64,000 nucleotides of DNA from Oscarella lobularis (GCF_947507565.1 NC_089178.1:2914001-2978000), one strand, 5' to 3'. Shown: positions 34,224 through 60,770, counted from the first letter of the stretch. Made by a program: numbers and translations. Notes: generated from the sequence alone by a model not told the origin.

Positions 34224-37121
34224 CTAAACCTTGCTCTGGAACGATCGCTTTGCATATTGGGCCTTTTCGCCAGCACGCTTCCTCAGCGCTGCCCATTTTT
34301 CCGGCTTCTTGCAAAAGTAGATAACCGTGCCGAGAACGGCGATAAGAACGACGGCGGCGGCGGCAACGCCTCCGGCAATCTCCGGCACGTTGCGCGCGCT
34401 ACGCGCGACGTAAATAGCGCCGTTCGTCGCGGCGAACGACACCATGCCGTCGGACACGGTCGCGTCGAGTTTCTTCCATTGAGCGCCGGCGGCGCCCGTC
34501 GTCGAATAGACGTCGACGGAGCTGGCGAGTTTCGTCGCGCCTTGCGTCGAAATGTCGATTTGGTACGTGCTATTCGGACCCGTTAGTCGTTCGGGCGGAT
34601 AGACGGCGACGCAATTGAGCGTCGAATCGCCGCCGGGAATGGGTTGATCGAGCGTCGAGATGACGTCGTCGCACGCGTCGCTCGTCCATTCTTCCATTCG
34701 GACTTGTATGGGAGTGTTGCGCGAGCCGCGCGAGAACGTCGCTTTGTTATCGCTAAAATAAAGAAATAAATAAAAGAAATAAATATGGATCTTGCGTGAA
34801 TTTTCCTTACCCTATTCGGACTTCGGCGCCGTTCCAATCGACTTGAGCCCACGTTTGGGCTTGTTTGTTCACGTACATCTTTCCTTTTTGACTTCGATTG
34901 CTGAAGTTGTTGTTGCGCGTGCACAAGTAGTGATATTCGCCGATTCCCGTCACCTTTTTCGGGCCCAAATCGAAGTACGTTCCCGAATCGTCCAACTCGG
35001 ACAATTCGCCGCGAAACTGGACTAGAAAAAAAGAACAGAGTTCTAATATTTCTCGTGCGCCACCTCATGCAAACTTACAGTGAGTCAATCCAGCCAATTG
35101 ATCCAAATCCTCTTTGCCAAGTCCAAGAAACGAAATCTTCGAATCGTCCAAATGCTCCGGATAGCTGTTGCCCCAATGACCGATCTTATTTCCACTCGGA
35201 ACGGCAACTCCACTGCCCTCGTCGTAGCGCTGCGGCTCCAACATGACGACGTTGCTCCGATCGGTGCCGGCCTTTCCTTGACCGTCATTATTATTCGGAT
35301 TCGTATTCGAACCGGTCCACTGAAAGTGAATGCAATCGCCGTCGCGCGCGTGAAGACGATTCGGCACGAAATCGTACTCGACGCCCGGATACGTTTGCAC
35401 GATATTCCCGCGCTTGCCGCGAACATTCAAATTGTGAATCGTCTTGCAGTCGATATCGTCGGGTCGACGACGCACGGCGAACGTGTGCGATCGATCCTGA
35501 AACGTTCGACCGAACTGATTCGTATTGATCGCGAGACGAAGGCCGAAATCTTTATCGTTGCCCGACATGGGCGGCGTTGTGGGAAACTCGTCGAAGAGTT
35601 CGACGATGGGATTCTGCTTGAAAACGTAGCCGCGTCCGTCGGCGTTCATCGGCTGGAGACCGAAGCGCGACGCGATGTCCATGTTCGCGTAATTCTTTCC
35701 CTTCATCTTGTTCATTGTCGAGTTGGCGGACCAGGCGTCGTAGTCGCCGCTCGTGATGTTGTAGCGAATGCGAAAGACGCAGTGTTCGTGTTCCATGTCG
35801 TTTGGTATCGTCCAGTTGAACATGAGCGGAAAACCGCCGTGCGTGTTGCCGAGGTGATTGTCGCGCGAGTATTGCGTTTGCTTGCATATCGGCTTGGGTA
35901 GGCCGTGCGATGGCGATTCCAACCACTGACCGTATTCGATGGTCACGTTCTCGTCCTCTTTGATCATATTCGCTTCAGGCCATTGGACAAGCTAATTAGA
36001 CGTCATAGAGTATATAATTATTGAAATTATGTTTTTTTGATTTTTACTTCGCACTCTTCCTTGGTGTTTGGTATAAAACCCGTGCGTCTCACGCGCGTGT
36101 ACTTGTTATAAATCGGCATGGGCACTTGGCAATAGTGACGGCTCTTGACGTTCTCGCTCTCGGCTTCATAGTAAACACAGCGCGTTGGATCGTTTGTCAA
36201 AATGGCAACATCCTAAATAAAAATCAAATAAAACAATTTTTTAAATTCTAGTCACTTGCCTTCCACGGGGAGGGATGCCAGTATGGATAATGGTCTCTCT
36301 CTTCGGGGCACTCATAGCCGCGACGAGTGCCTCCCGGATTCTGACGCGTGCGCGTTGCAGAATCGACGTTGACGTTCTGAAATAGTGAATATTAATAATT
36401 GGAACTATTTCCGGTGAGTCACGTTTTTCCTACGTACGCGGTCAGCCGTGAAAAGACCCTTGTTGCGCTTGCGCGACTTGCAGTCCAGATAATAATTGTA
36501 CGTTTCGTGCATTCCGTATCTAGAATTGACGTCAAAATTTCGTTTAGTTAATTAAACTTTTTGAGAAGAGCGCCCTCTACTTCATGTCCGTGTTGCAGTT
36601 GTAGTCGCGACAATTCGCCGGATTGTCCGAAATCGTCGACGTCGTCGAGCCGTCGCGAACCAAATCGCCGCACATGTATTGCATGACGAATTCGCAGTGG
36701 TTATTCGGGCCGTTGCACGAATGCTGATTCGTCCTGGGCGCGCAGAAAGAGAGAATAAAGTCGGCGGGGCGGGGCTTGTCGTATACCCACCATTCGACGT
36801 TCAAGACCGATCCGCTGTAGTAGTACAAGCTGCCCACGTTGTAGCCGCCTCGATTGTTGTTCTGCGAATCGAACATGCGATTTCCGTTGTTTCGATCGCG
36901 ATTCGCTTCATCGAGGCGGTTGTTGCTGCCGCTAAAGAAAAAGTTCGGAGGTTCTTTCTCGCGCTTCCGCGTAGAGGGAAGAAAAAGTTCGGAGGTTCTT
37001 TCTCGCGCTTCCGCGAAGAGGGAGTTCCTTTCTATACCTACCGAGGGTTATGAAGGTAGCAGTCGGCATTGATGTGGCTCACAAGAGCCGCAAGGAGAAC
37101 GACAAGAGCGAGAGGTCTCAT
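34224..37121 (-). CDS. DD3-3 family protein, membrane-anchored paralogue
   Basis: Homologue of Dictyostelium protein DD3-3; biochemical role unknown. ATG chosen at 37119-37121 ([19 protein letters not shown], signal peptide, then DCYLHNPR) because the paralogue at 37359 starts equivalently; an upstream in-frame ATG at 37220 would add 33 residues. Blocks: [95 protein letters not shown], then one long exon (about 35970-35070) with [40 protein letters not shown] and [20 protein letters not shown], later [16 protein letters not shown]. Unlike its neighbour it ends with a membrane span ([24 protein letters not shown]) and a basic tail, stop TAG at 34224-34226. So it is predicted to be a type I membrane protein. 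Confidence 0.85.
36936..37023. repeat. 44-bp tandem duplication in intron 1 of the DD3-3 gene
   Basis: Two adjacent 44-bp copies (36936-36979 and 36980-37023) starting AGAAAAAGTTCGGAGG differ at one position (GCGTAGAG versus GCGAAGAG). The first copy abuts the splice acceptor of the next minus-strand exon, so it includes the polypyrimidine tract. Confidence 0.85.
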
Positions 37122-37358
37122 CGCAAAGCGAAACCAGAACAATGACGAAAGGTGAACGCCCAAGAGTACGATCACGAGAGCGGACGACTCAAATTGCAAA
37201 TAGGCGTCTCTTCTTTCCAAATATGGTCATATTTCTCAGCGCTAGCCAATCACAAGCGAAAATAAATTTAGCATAGGGCGGTTCCTACATGTGACGCAAA
37301 TACGTCTCACCTTACACATCGGCACCGCAGACTTCCCAGTACTCACGGGCCGAAAGAG
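37122..37358. promoter_or_regulatory. Head-to-head intergenic region of the DD3-3 pair
   Basis: 237 bp separate the start codons of two divergent DD3-3 paralogues, implying a shared or back-to-back promoter. Co-expression is an inference. Confidence 0.5.
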
Positions 37359-39628
37359 ATGAAGTGGTGCCTCTCAATTCTATGGCTTGGTTTCGCCGCC
37401 ACGGCGCTCGCCGACGTTTACCTCCACAATCCGCGCGGCAGCAATAATCGACTCAACGAACGCTCGGCGAATCGCAACAACGCCAATCGCGTGTTCGACT
37501 CGCAGGTAAGCGGCGGACGCGTTTCTACGCGACAATCGTTGCGTCAGTGCCCCTTTCTGCGTGCAGAATAACAACCGCGGCGGATACAATGTCGGCGATT
37601 TGACGAACCAGCGAGCGACGAAAGAAGACCAACAGTATCCGATGGTAAAGTTACAGGAAAGAGTCCCCTTTGAGGAACCACTTAGCGTGTTTTTTTTAGA
37701 AATTCTTCCAAAGCGGCCCCTACAAATTGTACGGGGGCACGGGCGAAGGCCAGTCGATTTACACGATCGAGTGGACGAATCAGCACGGCTGCGGCGGAAA
37801 CGAGGACAGCGATCCGCACAAGCTCAACTGCAACCTCGTTCTCCAGTACATGTGCCAAAAAGACGACGCGAATCTCGACAAGTACACGCGCTTTCGCGAC
37901 GGTCTCAACACGGGCACGCAGAACTATCAGCGACCGAACAAACTCGACGAAACGCGCGGCGACTTCATGAATCGACGCAACACGAGGGTTCAGACCGATC
38001 GCGTTCTTCAGGAGCCGTACGAGTGGTACGACAAGTGCTACGTGCGCGAGCGCAACAAGGGCCTCTTCACCGCCGATCAGAAACTTCGTAGCAACAACGG
38101 TCTCGGCTACAGCTCGGCGATTTACACGCGACAGAATCCCAACGGAAATCGTCGCGGTTACGAATGCCCGGAAGAGCGCGACTATTACCCGTACTGGCAT
38201 CCGACCCATTGGACGGACATAGCCGTTCTCGCGGAAAACGCCTCCCTTTGCGATTATTATCAACGAGAGAGTCACAACGTGAGAGCGAGACACGAATGCG
38301 TCGAGTGGTACGAGAACACCATGGGCTGCCCGACTAAGAATAAGGCGAGCTGCACGGGAGATAGCAATTGCGAGTGGTGGGAAGACGACAACGCGTGTCG
38401 CGGCCCGAGAAAACACTACTCGAGATGGAATAATAAGAGAGAATGCGAAATGCATAACGGCTATTGGCTTGCCTTCACCAAGGTCATGGAGTCGAAGCCG
38501 TCGCTGACGTCAGAGAGTGCTTGCGCACAAGCGAACAGAACCGCTGATGTTGGCGGGCACACGACCTGGTGGGGAGCGATCATCGAGAAGCAGGAGATGG
38601 GTTGCCACGTCGTTCCCGATGCTCCGGACTGTCGCGAGGCGCCGTGGAGTCGAGTGAATCACCTTGGTAACGGACGCGATGCCGTGGCAAATAACTACAC
38701 GTGGGTATTGCCGCACTTTTCCGAGGAGGAGGACAAGAAGTGCGTCTTCCGTCTTCGCTACAACATCTCCACGGACGATTACGATCCGTACAAGACGGAT
38801 GCGAGTATGAATAATAATCCGCAGATGGGCGTGCGTTCGCCGGTGACGCAAAATCCGACGATTACGATTGGATCCGAGTCGAATATACCACTTCGCTTGG
38901 CAATCAATACGGCTCAATTCGGTCGCACGTTCCAGGACAGGAGTCACTCGTTCCGACTTCTCAATCGAGCGCGTCACTCGGGAAACTTCATCGGTCTCAC
39001 TTCCTCCGAAATCAATCAGAGGAAAATGTTCAATTTGAATGTGCGCGGCAAGCGCGGCAACATCGTCCAGACGTTTCCGTCCGTCGAATATGACTTTTTT
39101 CCCAACGATCTCACCGTCAATCAGGACGATCTCGTTCACGTCCAATGGACGGGCTCCAACACGCACAACAACGGCAATCCGGCCGGAGACGGCCAGGCGG
39201 GCGACGCCGGCGAAGGAACGGGCGGCACGGATCGTCACAATATTGTTCAAGCCGAGAACAGTCTCGATAATTTCCCGCTGCCCTACGAAAGAACGACCAT
39301 GTGGAAAGGAAATGCCGTCTATTGTTTTGACAATAGCGCTCCGAAGAGTATAGGTGAAAAAGATATTGCTGTCATGATGGCATCGTCCGGGTATTACCAG
39401 TGCTTTGAGAAAGATCGCTGCGGCAGCGAGTCCGTGGAATCCAAGCAGAAAGTCAACAATCTTCTCAATAATGCTCCGGCCTCGTTTCCTGGTTGCGTCA
39501 TGCAATTTACGCCAGGCACCTATCACTATTTCAATTCGAGGAACAACAATTTTACCAACCGAAGTCAGAAGGGTACGCTTCGGATATCGAAGAGAAACAC
39601 GGTGAGAAGCGCTCCTGCTTCGAAATAG
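37359..39628 (+). CDS. DD3-3 family protein, secreted paralogue
   Basis: ATG at 37359: MKWCLSILWLGFAATALA signal peptide, then DVYLHNPRGSNNRLNERSAN. Only three exons: 37359-37505, 37567-37644 and a very long 37700-39628. Shared DD3-3 blocks: [65 protein letters not shown], a Cys-rich insert absent from its neighbour (about 38320-38480: GCPTKNKASCTGDSNCEWWE), [80 protein letters not shown] and NNNFTNRSQKGTLRISK. It stops at TAG 39626 with no membrane span, so it should be secreted. Its third exon covers what takes about seven exons in the paralogue, so introns were lost or gained after duplication. Confidence 0.9.
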
Positions 39629-39872
39629 ATGTCATCCTACGCATAGTGTCACTCCAAACGACTGTAAATCTTACACAAACTCTCTCTCTATGTTGCTTTT
39701 GTACTGGAGTTAGTTGTTAGTCTTTGTCAAAAAATTGGAAGCTGGACTTTCACACAAAAAAAAACACGAGACAATTATGACGTACAATAGAACAGAACGC
39801 AAAAGGGAGCGCGCACGCATGCGAGCAATGTACGGAAGGGGGAGGGGGGTATAAGTGCATAATTCGTCTTTT

Positions 39873-42830
39873 TCACTGACCTTCGTTTCCGGTTGTTTCT
39901 GTGGAGGATATCGGGATGCTAACCTCCACAGTTGAACTGTCGAGAATACTCGTCGCCGTGGTCACTTCTTCGCCAACGATTGGAACATCTAGAGAAAAAC
40001 GTTTAAAAAATGACGCTCCATCGCCTCCGAGAGAACGCACGTACCTGCTCCGTCTTGAGTGATCACCACAGAGCTCATATCCTAAACAACCACAATCAAA
40101 ATTGCCTTTTCAGTGTCATTTTCTTATTACCTGTTTGCCCTGCTCAATCACCATGGTCCCCTCCTCTTGATTTCCACTGGCATATTCCCCAGTCACAACA
40201 ATGCTGCCATCTAGAAAAAGCAGAGAATTGATTCCCTTATGCACATCTCTGACGTTGTGACCACCTCCGCCACTGGCAGTCATCTGAGAGCCCTCTCCTT
40301 CAACTGGCGTCGCACCCGGCAAATTGACTTCGGTATCAACAGCTGCCCCGCCGGCCGGCATGGTCGTGATGACCGTCTGCTCGCCACTGCCGCTGCCGGC
40401 GGCACCGCCGTTCTGATCGAGTTGAGGCTGAAAGAGGAGCGTCTGTTGGCCAATGCCACCTGCAGGCGTCTGAAGAATAAAAGCCTGCGTCTGCCCATCA
40501 ACGCCCTGCTGCCCAAGAAACTAAAGAAGGAAGGAAGGAAGGGGAGTAAGAATCTTTTTAGAGTGCCGTGATGACGGGTGGTACGTTATTACCGCTTCAA
40601 GCGAGATGCCGCCGCCCGCACTGGCAAGATCGGTGGAATTCACAATCACAGCCGTCGTTGCGGACGACATTCCCGATTGGCTGACAGCAACTGGAACCAT
40701 GGTGACCTGACCCTTGCTGCCTGGTATGGAGAACGCTTGCCCTTGGCTGCCTTGAAAGGAAACAAGTGGGACGGCCATGACGGTCTGCTGTCCTTGAACG
40801 GTCGCCGTCGAAAGACGAGGACGCGTTTCATGTTTTTCCACTTTGTTTCGCAAGACACTAGCCTGATTGGCGTGGAGGTAATCAATCATACCTGAAAAAT
40901 AAATAAAATAAGCAAATTGTCGTGACTCGTCCTATACATAAAGTGTACTGTAGTACCTCTGAAGGTGAGATTTTGCGGTTCAGGAACTTGACGTTTCAAA
41001 GCCCACCACTTGCTGCGCAGCCACTGAGGAGACCTCACCCTAAAACGAGTTGAAAATAAATCGCTGTGTTCCTTTGAATTGCTTCAGAGAAACGCACGCT
41101 TTCCATCCATTAGACAAGGCTGCCCAGTCGATATCATTCTCATCATCCAAACCCAAACCGTAAATCCTACGTTAAAATGATTATTCTATTGATAACTTTC
41201 GTTTCTCGCTCGCTCGCTTGCCTGTCAATCAGTTCTACTTCATCTCTTTTCTTCCATTCAACTCCGCCGGCCTCTTTCCAATTCAAAAAGTTGAGCCACT
41301 TTGATCTGCACTGCTTCTCTGTTCTTGTAGCGACTTTGTCCGCAACTTGTGCCCAAGGCAAACTGCACGTCACGTACTCTGCCGTCTTTGTATTTGTGAT
41401 CTCGTGGACGGCTTCGCTCAGTCGTCTCTCCTCTTCTTCACTCCACTTTCCTACATAAAAAGAAGATTTAGCCCCAATAATATCATGTCTCTGATTCCTT
41501 GCCTGTATTTCCTCCGTCTCTCATGAGCCGACATCTGTCTTTGACTGATGAAGGACTCCTGTTCATTGCCGCTCCAATTGCAGCCCAGTCATTCCCATGT
41601 TTCTGTCTCAATCTGAGAAAAGAAAACCGTTGCAAGAAACAAAGCCGGGAGCCTTCCAGACAAAAACCGACTCTTTCAATTTGTCCACTTCATTAGGCGT
41701 ATACCTAAAAATGACAGTATAAAAAAAACTTTCGACGAATCCATCTGCAGTCAACTCACTTTCCCAGATAGTTTTTCTTATCATAGACTCGTAGCACCCT
41801 TCTGTAGACAGCAAACAGTGGCCTTGTGATGCCACGTGCTACAACAACAACAGAACCGTTTTAGGAAAGTTTTATATTGACTTTTTCTATACCGATTGTC
41901 CTGTAAAAATCTTTTCTTTCCTCCTTTGACAGTTCGAAAATGACCTCCTCGGCGCTCGCTATATTGTTAGTCTTCAAATAGTCGTCAATGTTTCTCTTCA
42001 ATATCTCATTCTCCTGCTTGGACCACATGCCAGACTTCCACTTAATTCCTGCATCGAAAAAATTATTAATCCGCATCCACGAACGAAACAAACTCACCCT
42101 GAGGATTATCCTTTTCATCTTTCGGTGAAAACCAGCACTGATTAATAATCTCCGGCTGCTGTTGCGGCTGCTGTCTCGCCTGCGACGAGTCATCAGTATT
42201 GATTGCAACGAGAGTGATCTGTCCCCCGCTTCCATCATCGACCCCACTCGCGCTCGTCGCTTGACTTCCATCTGCCGTCGTCGTGACAACCGTCGTGAAG
42301 CCCGCCGTCGCGGCAGCGGCAACTTGAGCGGCGATATCCCCGGATGTAGTCGACGTTCCGAGTTCGGTAATGGATTCAATAACCTGCGCGGCTCCGTCGA
42401 AAACGGTCGCGCCGCCGCCGGCGCCGCTTGCCGAACTTGTCGTAGCCGACGTCTCTGACGTTGTCGGCTGATCGCTTTGAACGACGAGCTGGTGCTGATC
42501 GTTCGCTAGTGTGACGAGCGCGTCCATGGGGGTGGGAAATTGCGCAAATTCGCCACTGTCACTTTTTGCGCGTTTAGCGTCGCTTTGCGCGTCGGCGTCG
42601 GCGGGATCCGTTGGATTGGACCGCTTTCCTGTAGCGATTGGTTTCTGAATGAAATGCGAACGGTCGATTTTCGGTTTTTTCCTACCCGTGACGACGCTCT
42701 CTTCGATGATGATCGTTTCGCCGCTCGTTCCTTGGCTCGGGGCGCCATCGACGGGCTCGGCGCCTCCCTCGGCCAATTCCGCTGCTGCCGGGACGTTTTC
42801 GATCGGGTCTTCGGCGGTGGTCGTTGCCAT
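39873..42830 (-). CDS. DMTF1: DMTF1-like Myb-domain transcription factor
   Basis: Cyclin-D-binding Myb-like factor. ATG at 42830 (MATTTAEDPIENVPAAAELA) is preferred; an upstream in-frame ATG at 42977 lies among promoter-like motifs. After a low-complexity acidic/Thr-rich region come the three Myb-type repeats: WSKQENEILKRNIDDYLKTN (about 42030) with FYRTIG, ARGITRPLFAVYRRVLRVYD and KKNYLGKYTPNEVDKLKE (about 41860-41640), KHGNDWAAIGAAMNRSPSSV (about 41580), WSEEEERRLSEAVHEIT, WAQVADKVATRTEKQCRSKW, LNFLNWKEAGGVEWKKRDEV, IYGLGLDDENDIDWAALSNG and SPQWLRSKWWALKRQVPEPQ. The rest (to stop TGA 39873) is Gln/Thr/Val-rich, typical of activation domains. Matches DMTF1 in domain order; in mammals it activates ARF-p53 signalling, which need not apply here. 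Confidence 0.88.
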
Positions 42831-42960
42831 GTAGGGCTTTAGGAGTTGTACGGGGAAAATCGGACGAGAAAAGGTCCCTCCAACGACCAGGATGAGTTGG
42901 GCAAATATGGCGACGGGAACTGCGAAGGCCTCGAGTTGTCCCGTCGAAATCGCGCTTTCT

Positions 42961-42995
42961 GATTGGCTGGCCGCCAAGAACGATGCGCACGCGCA
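42961..42995. promoter_or_regulatory. CCAAT-type and NRF-1-type motifs upstream of DMTF1
   Basis: ATTGG (inverted CCAAT) at about 42962 and TGCGCACGCGCA at 42984-42995, a full match to the NRF-1 consensus YGCGCAYGCGCR, lie about 130-165 bp upstream of the preferred DMTF1 start. Their place supports a start at 42830 rather than 42977. Motif match only. Confidence 0.5.
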
Positions 42996-43072
42996 TGCGT
43001 CACGGTACAGTAGCGCACGTTTATATTCAAACCAACCACAAAACAGCTAATAAAATAGGTCACATTCTTACG

Positions 43073-46221
<3,149 letters not shown>

Positions 46222-46368
46222 GACGCGAGGAGTAGCAAACTGTCGAGGTGTCGACTGTCACGATGCGACCCGCCCTTGCTTATGAAGGAACCCTGATGTC
46301 ATGCGTGGAAAGTGCAGCGTGCCTCCAGGAATATCCGACCCCACCCATTGTATAAAATTTTCTATAAT

Positions 46369-46842
46369 TAGTGCACAACGTGATTCAGCGGTTCTGCTTT
46401 AATTTCGCCCAAGTCCAACGCTGAATCCGTCTCCACATCAATTTCTCCGATAACAGCGCTGTAGATATAGTACAGTGACTGAGTCCACTACGTTTGCCGT
46501 CGCGCACTTACATATTGTCGCCTCGGACGATGTAGAGGCCGAGGTTAACTTGTTCGATGCCCGCCGACGCGGAAAAAACGCGTTCGTGGCTATCGTCCAG
46601 GATGATATTCACTGTCTGGTCGAATCCCTTTAGTAAGCCCTGAAACAGCCGCATTTGAAAGATTCAATCGGTCGGAAGGTGTTCGATTACCACTATGACT
46701 CGCCCATCATTCGTTATGACTGACACGGTATCTAATGGCTTGGAATTAGGGAATCGTAACCCACAAGGAGGCCCCGTTTAAAAATCGTCCTGAAGAACGT
46801 AGAAAGGATACGATTGACGTAGGAGTCAAGTGAAGAAGCCAT
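46369..46842 (-). CDS. LSM8: U6 snRNA-associated Sm-like protein LSM8
   Basis: Subunit of the nuclear LSM2-8 ring that binds the 3' end of U6 snRNA. ATG at 46842: MASSLDSYVN, then TVSVITNDGRVIV, GLLKGFDQTVNIILDDSHER, VFSASAGIEQVNLGLYIVRG, and IAVIGEIDVETDSALDLGEI with KAEPLNHVVH, stop TAA 46369-46371. Both Sm motifs are present, and the C-terminus (E.D.ETDSALDLG.I.AEPLN..H) is diagnostic of LSM8 over LSM1. Four exons with short introns. Head to head with the ARF gene. Confidence 0.96.
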
Positions 46843-47025
46843 TCTGTGGGAAAAAATCTCGCTCTAAAACGTAAAATCTTCTCACAACGTAGCGCGCGTG
46901 ATTTCTCCTTTATGTAGGTCCGGGCGTGTGAACTCTTTTGCACGTGACGTCGCGACGTGGCAGTGTTGGCGATTGTCGTCGTCAGAACGTAACGAAGAGA
47001 GGTGAACTTGTCCTGTCGGAATAGA
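46843..47025. promoter_or_regulatory. Divergent promoter between LSM8 and ARF genes
   Basis: 183 bp between opposing start codons. It contains an E-box CACGTG at 46941-46946 running into TGACGT. Inferred bidirectional promoter. Confidence 0.45.
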
Positions 47026-47839
<814 letters not shown>

Positions 47840-47959
47840 GATTTTCAGACTCGTTTCTGTGCGTGTTTCTGTTTGCGTGCGTCTGCGTGTTTTTGGTTTC
47901 TAGAAATAGATATTTCAATAGCTATAATACACAATGTACCGTATCGCGGTCTCTGCTCT

Positions 47960-53686
<5,727 letters not shown>

Positions 53687-53839
53687 TACGACTCGCTAAT
53701 TGAGCTTCGTCGCACGGAACGCACAACGAGTGGTCGAAAAATGGCTCAAGACGATTGGCACCCCGCGATTTAATCACCATCGGCACGCCTACCGTTTCGT
53801 GTCTTACAATACGGACTTCAATTAGCCTACGTAATCAAA
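53687..53839. promoter_or_regulatory. Divergent promoter between PI3K and LigB-type genes
   Basis: 153 bp separate opposing start codons. No clear TATA box; shared promoter inferred from spacing. Confidence 0.4.
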
Positions 53840-55266
53840 ATGCGGTCGTTGTGGTTGTTTGTCGCCCTCGTCACACTACGACCAGCGAAAAGTGAAATTG
53901 TCGGCGCATTCGTCCTGCCACATGGTACAAAAGCACCGCCCTTCTTTTTCTTTCTTCGCTCAACGAGTGCTACAGGAGGAATAGCGTTGGATCCCGCGCA
54001 CTTTCCGACCGCTAACGCTACGATTCGCAACGAGGCGTGGGCATTGCACGAGGCGTGTGTCGATGTAGCGAGCGTGATCGCGCGACTCGCGCCGGACGTC
54101 GTTCTCGTGAGCACGCCGCACGGCGTCGCCGATCTCAAGTCGTTCGTCGTCTATTTGAACGAAAAGGCGGCCGGATCGGCTGATACGGACAATTGCGCTT
54201 GTCCTCCGTGCTGCTACGACGTTCAAGTAGCGATGGATGCCGAACTGGCGACGAATTTGGTCAGCCATCTTGGGGTACGGTACAGTATGTTGACGTCGTG
54301 ACGTCAGCACCATAACTCCACGTGTTATATGCTATCGTATAGGTTAAAAATTCGAATGTTTCTGGTCTAAGTGCATTCGGTCCTCCTAGAGAAAATTCGG
54401 AAATATTTCCGCTAATGTGGGGCGAAGTCATTCCGCTGTATTTTACCTTGGGTGCAACAGGGCTAAACAAGACAACGAAAGTTGTTGTTCTGTCTCAGCC
54501 AAGTCGAAGATACAATCACAGCATTGAAATGATTGGCGAATTGACGAAGCTCGGTCAAGACATGCACGTCTACTTGAGTTCAATTCGTGAGCGAATTGCT
54601 ATCATTGTCAGTGGAGATCTCGCTCACACTCATCTCAAGTCGGGCCCCTACGGATACTCATCAGCAGCAGAACCCTTTGATAAGGTTTCGATTTCAGAGT
54701 CTCGGTTATTATATCTTATATTGTCTGTGGCATTTAGGCATGTGGATATTGGGCCTCTACGCTGATTGGCTCCTACTTAATTGATGATGCAGCGCGATAT
54801 GCTAACAAGGCTTTGTCGTGTGGCTATACAGGATTTGTGATGCTTCAAGGCATACTTTCGTCTGGGTAAGGATCTGGTCTCTTGTTGACTGAGTTATAGA
54901 ACGTTGCTGTTACGCAGTGGTACGTGGAAACCTCGTCTTCTTGCAAATTACCATCCGAGCTACTATGGAATGATGGTAGCATCTTTTCTTCCTGATAATA
55001 GTATCGTCTGAGTTCAAATTGTCTGAGTTCAAATGTATTAATTAATGCGTGAAGAAATATTTACTGAATGTTCAGCCCGTTGGCATCCCCCACCCTTTAG
55101 CAAGACTGAAGATTGGGCGTTGGATCAATTCACCAGGGCAACGAATCGCTCGTTGGCCGAGGAAATTCGCGCCAATTTTGCACGTGGTCCTTTGGAGGCA
55201 AGATTTGGCGCTAGAAAAAAAATGGCTGCTTCTTCGATCGACAGTGAACACGTGTATCCTTATTGA
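53840..55266 (+). CDS. Secreted LigB-type extradiol dioxygenase-like protein
   Basis: Class III extradiol ring-cleavage dioxygenase (subunit B) family, enzymes that open catechol rings with Fe(II). ATG at 53840: MRSLWLFVALVTLRPAKS looks like a signal peptide, unusual for this family. Conserved blocks: AFVLPHGG (Fe-ligand His region), IARLAPDVVLVSTPHG, NCACPPCCYDVQVAMDAELA, LMWGEVIPLYFTL, ERIAIIVSGDLAHTH (second His motif), GPYGYSSAAEPFDKACGYWA, ALSCGYTGFVMLQGILSSGT and LLANYHPSYYGMMVASFLP. The ring of His motifs is intact. The last exon is uncertain: unspliced, the frame stops at TGA 55011-55013, the length expected for the family; splicing from 54999 to an acceptor before 55079 continues open for about 60 codons (TRWHPPPFSKTEDWALDQ) to TGA 55264-55266. 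Substrate unknown. Confidence 0.8.
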
Positions 55267-55495
55267 ACTCGTAGTACGATGAACCATCTTTTCCCATAAT
55301 TTACGGAGCTTCGTACGGGGCCTGCGTTTCCAATGCGGGACCTCGCGTTTTCGCCTTCAAATTTCGCCGCCCGACGCCGCCGTGACCGTGCTTCGATCGC
55401 GCCGCTGCGCTTCGCTAAGAAAGCGAAGCGCATCGCTTTTAGACGGAGAATCGATTCGCAAAGTCATTTTCCTAACGCGCGTCTCAAATAAACAA
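55267..55495. other. Spacer upstream of SelO fragment
   Basis: No gene seen. An ATG-less frame upstream of 55496 stays open for 38 codons but has no signal or similarity. The SelO promoter presumably lies here. Confidence 0.4.
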
Positions 55496-60686
<5,191 letters not shown>

Positions 60687-60770
60687 GTGGATATAAAACG
60701 TCTTCCTCTCGATCTCTATTTCGTTGTAGCGTGCTTTGCCTACCACGTGTTCCACTTTGACGAATCTTCG

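Noticed and set aside
35080-35901. 273-residue plus-strand ORF opposite DD3-3
   Set aside because: Antisense shadow of the long DD3-3 exon.
38510-39526. 338-residue minus-strand ORF opposite the second DD3-3 gene
   Set aside because: Antisense shadow; DD3-3 conservation is on the plus strand.
42831-42977. Upstream in-frame ATG extension of DMTF1
   Set aside because: The region carries CCAAT and NRF-1-type promoter motifs, and the extension is hydrophobic and unlike DMTF1 N-termini; not excluded.
55045-55266. Separate 73-residue gene downstream of the LigB-type gene
   Set aside because: It joins in frame to the LigB-type gene through good splice sites, so it is treated as a possible last exon instead.
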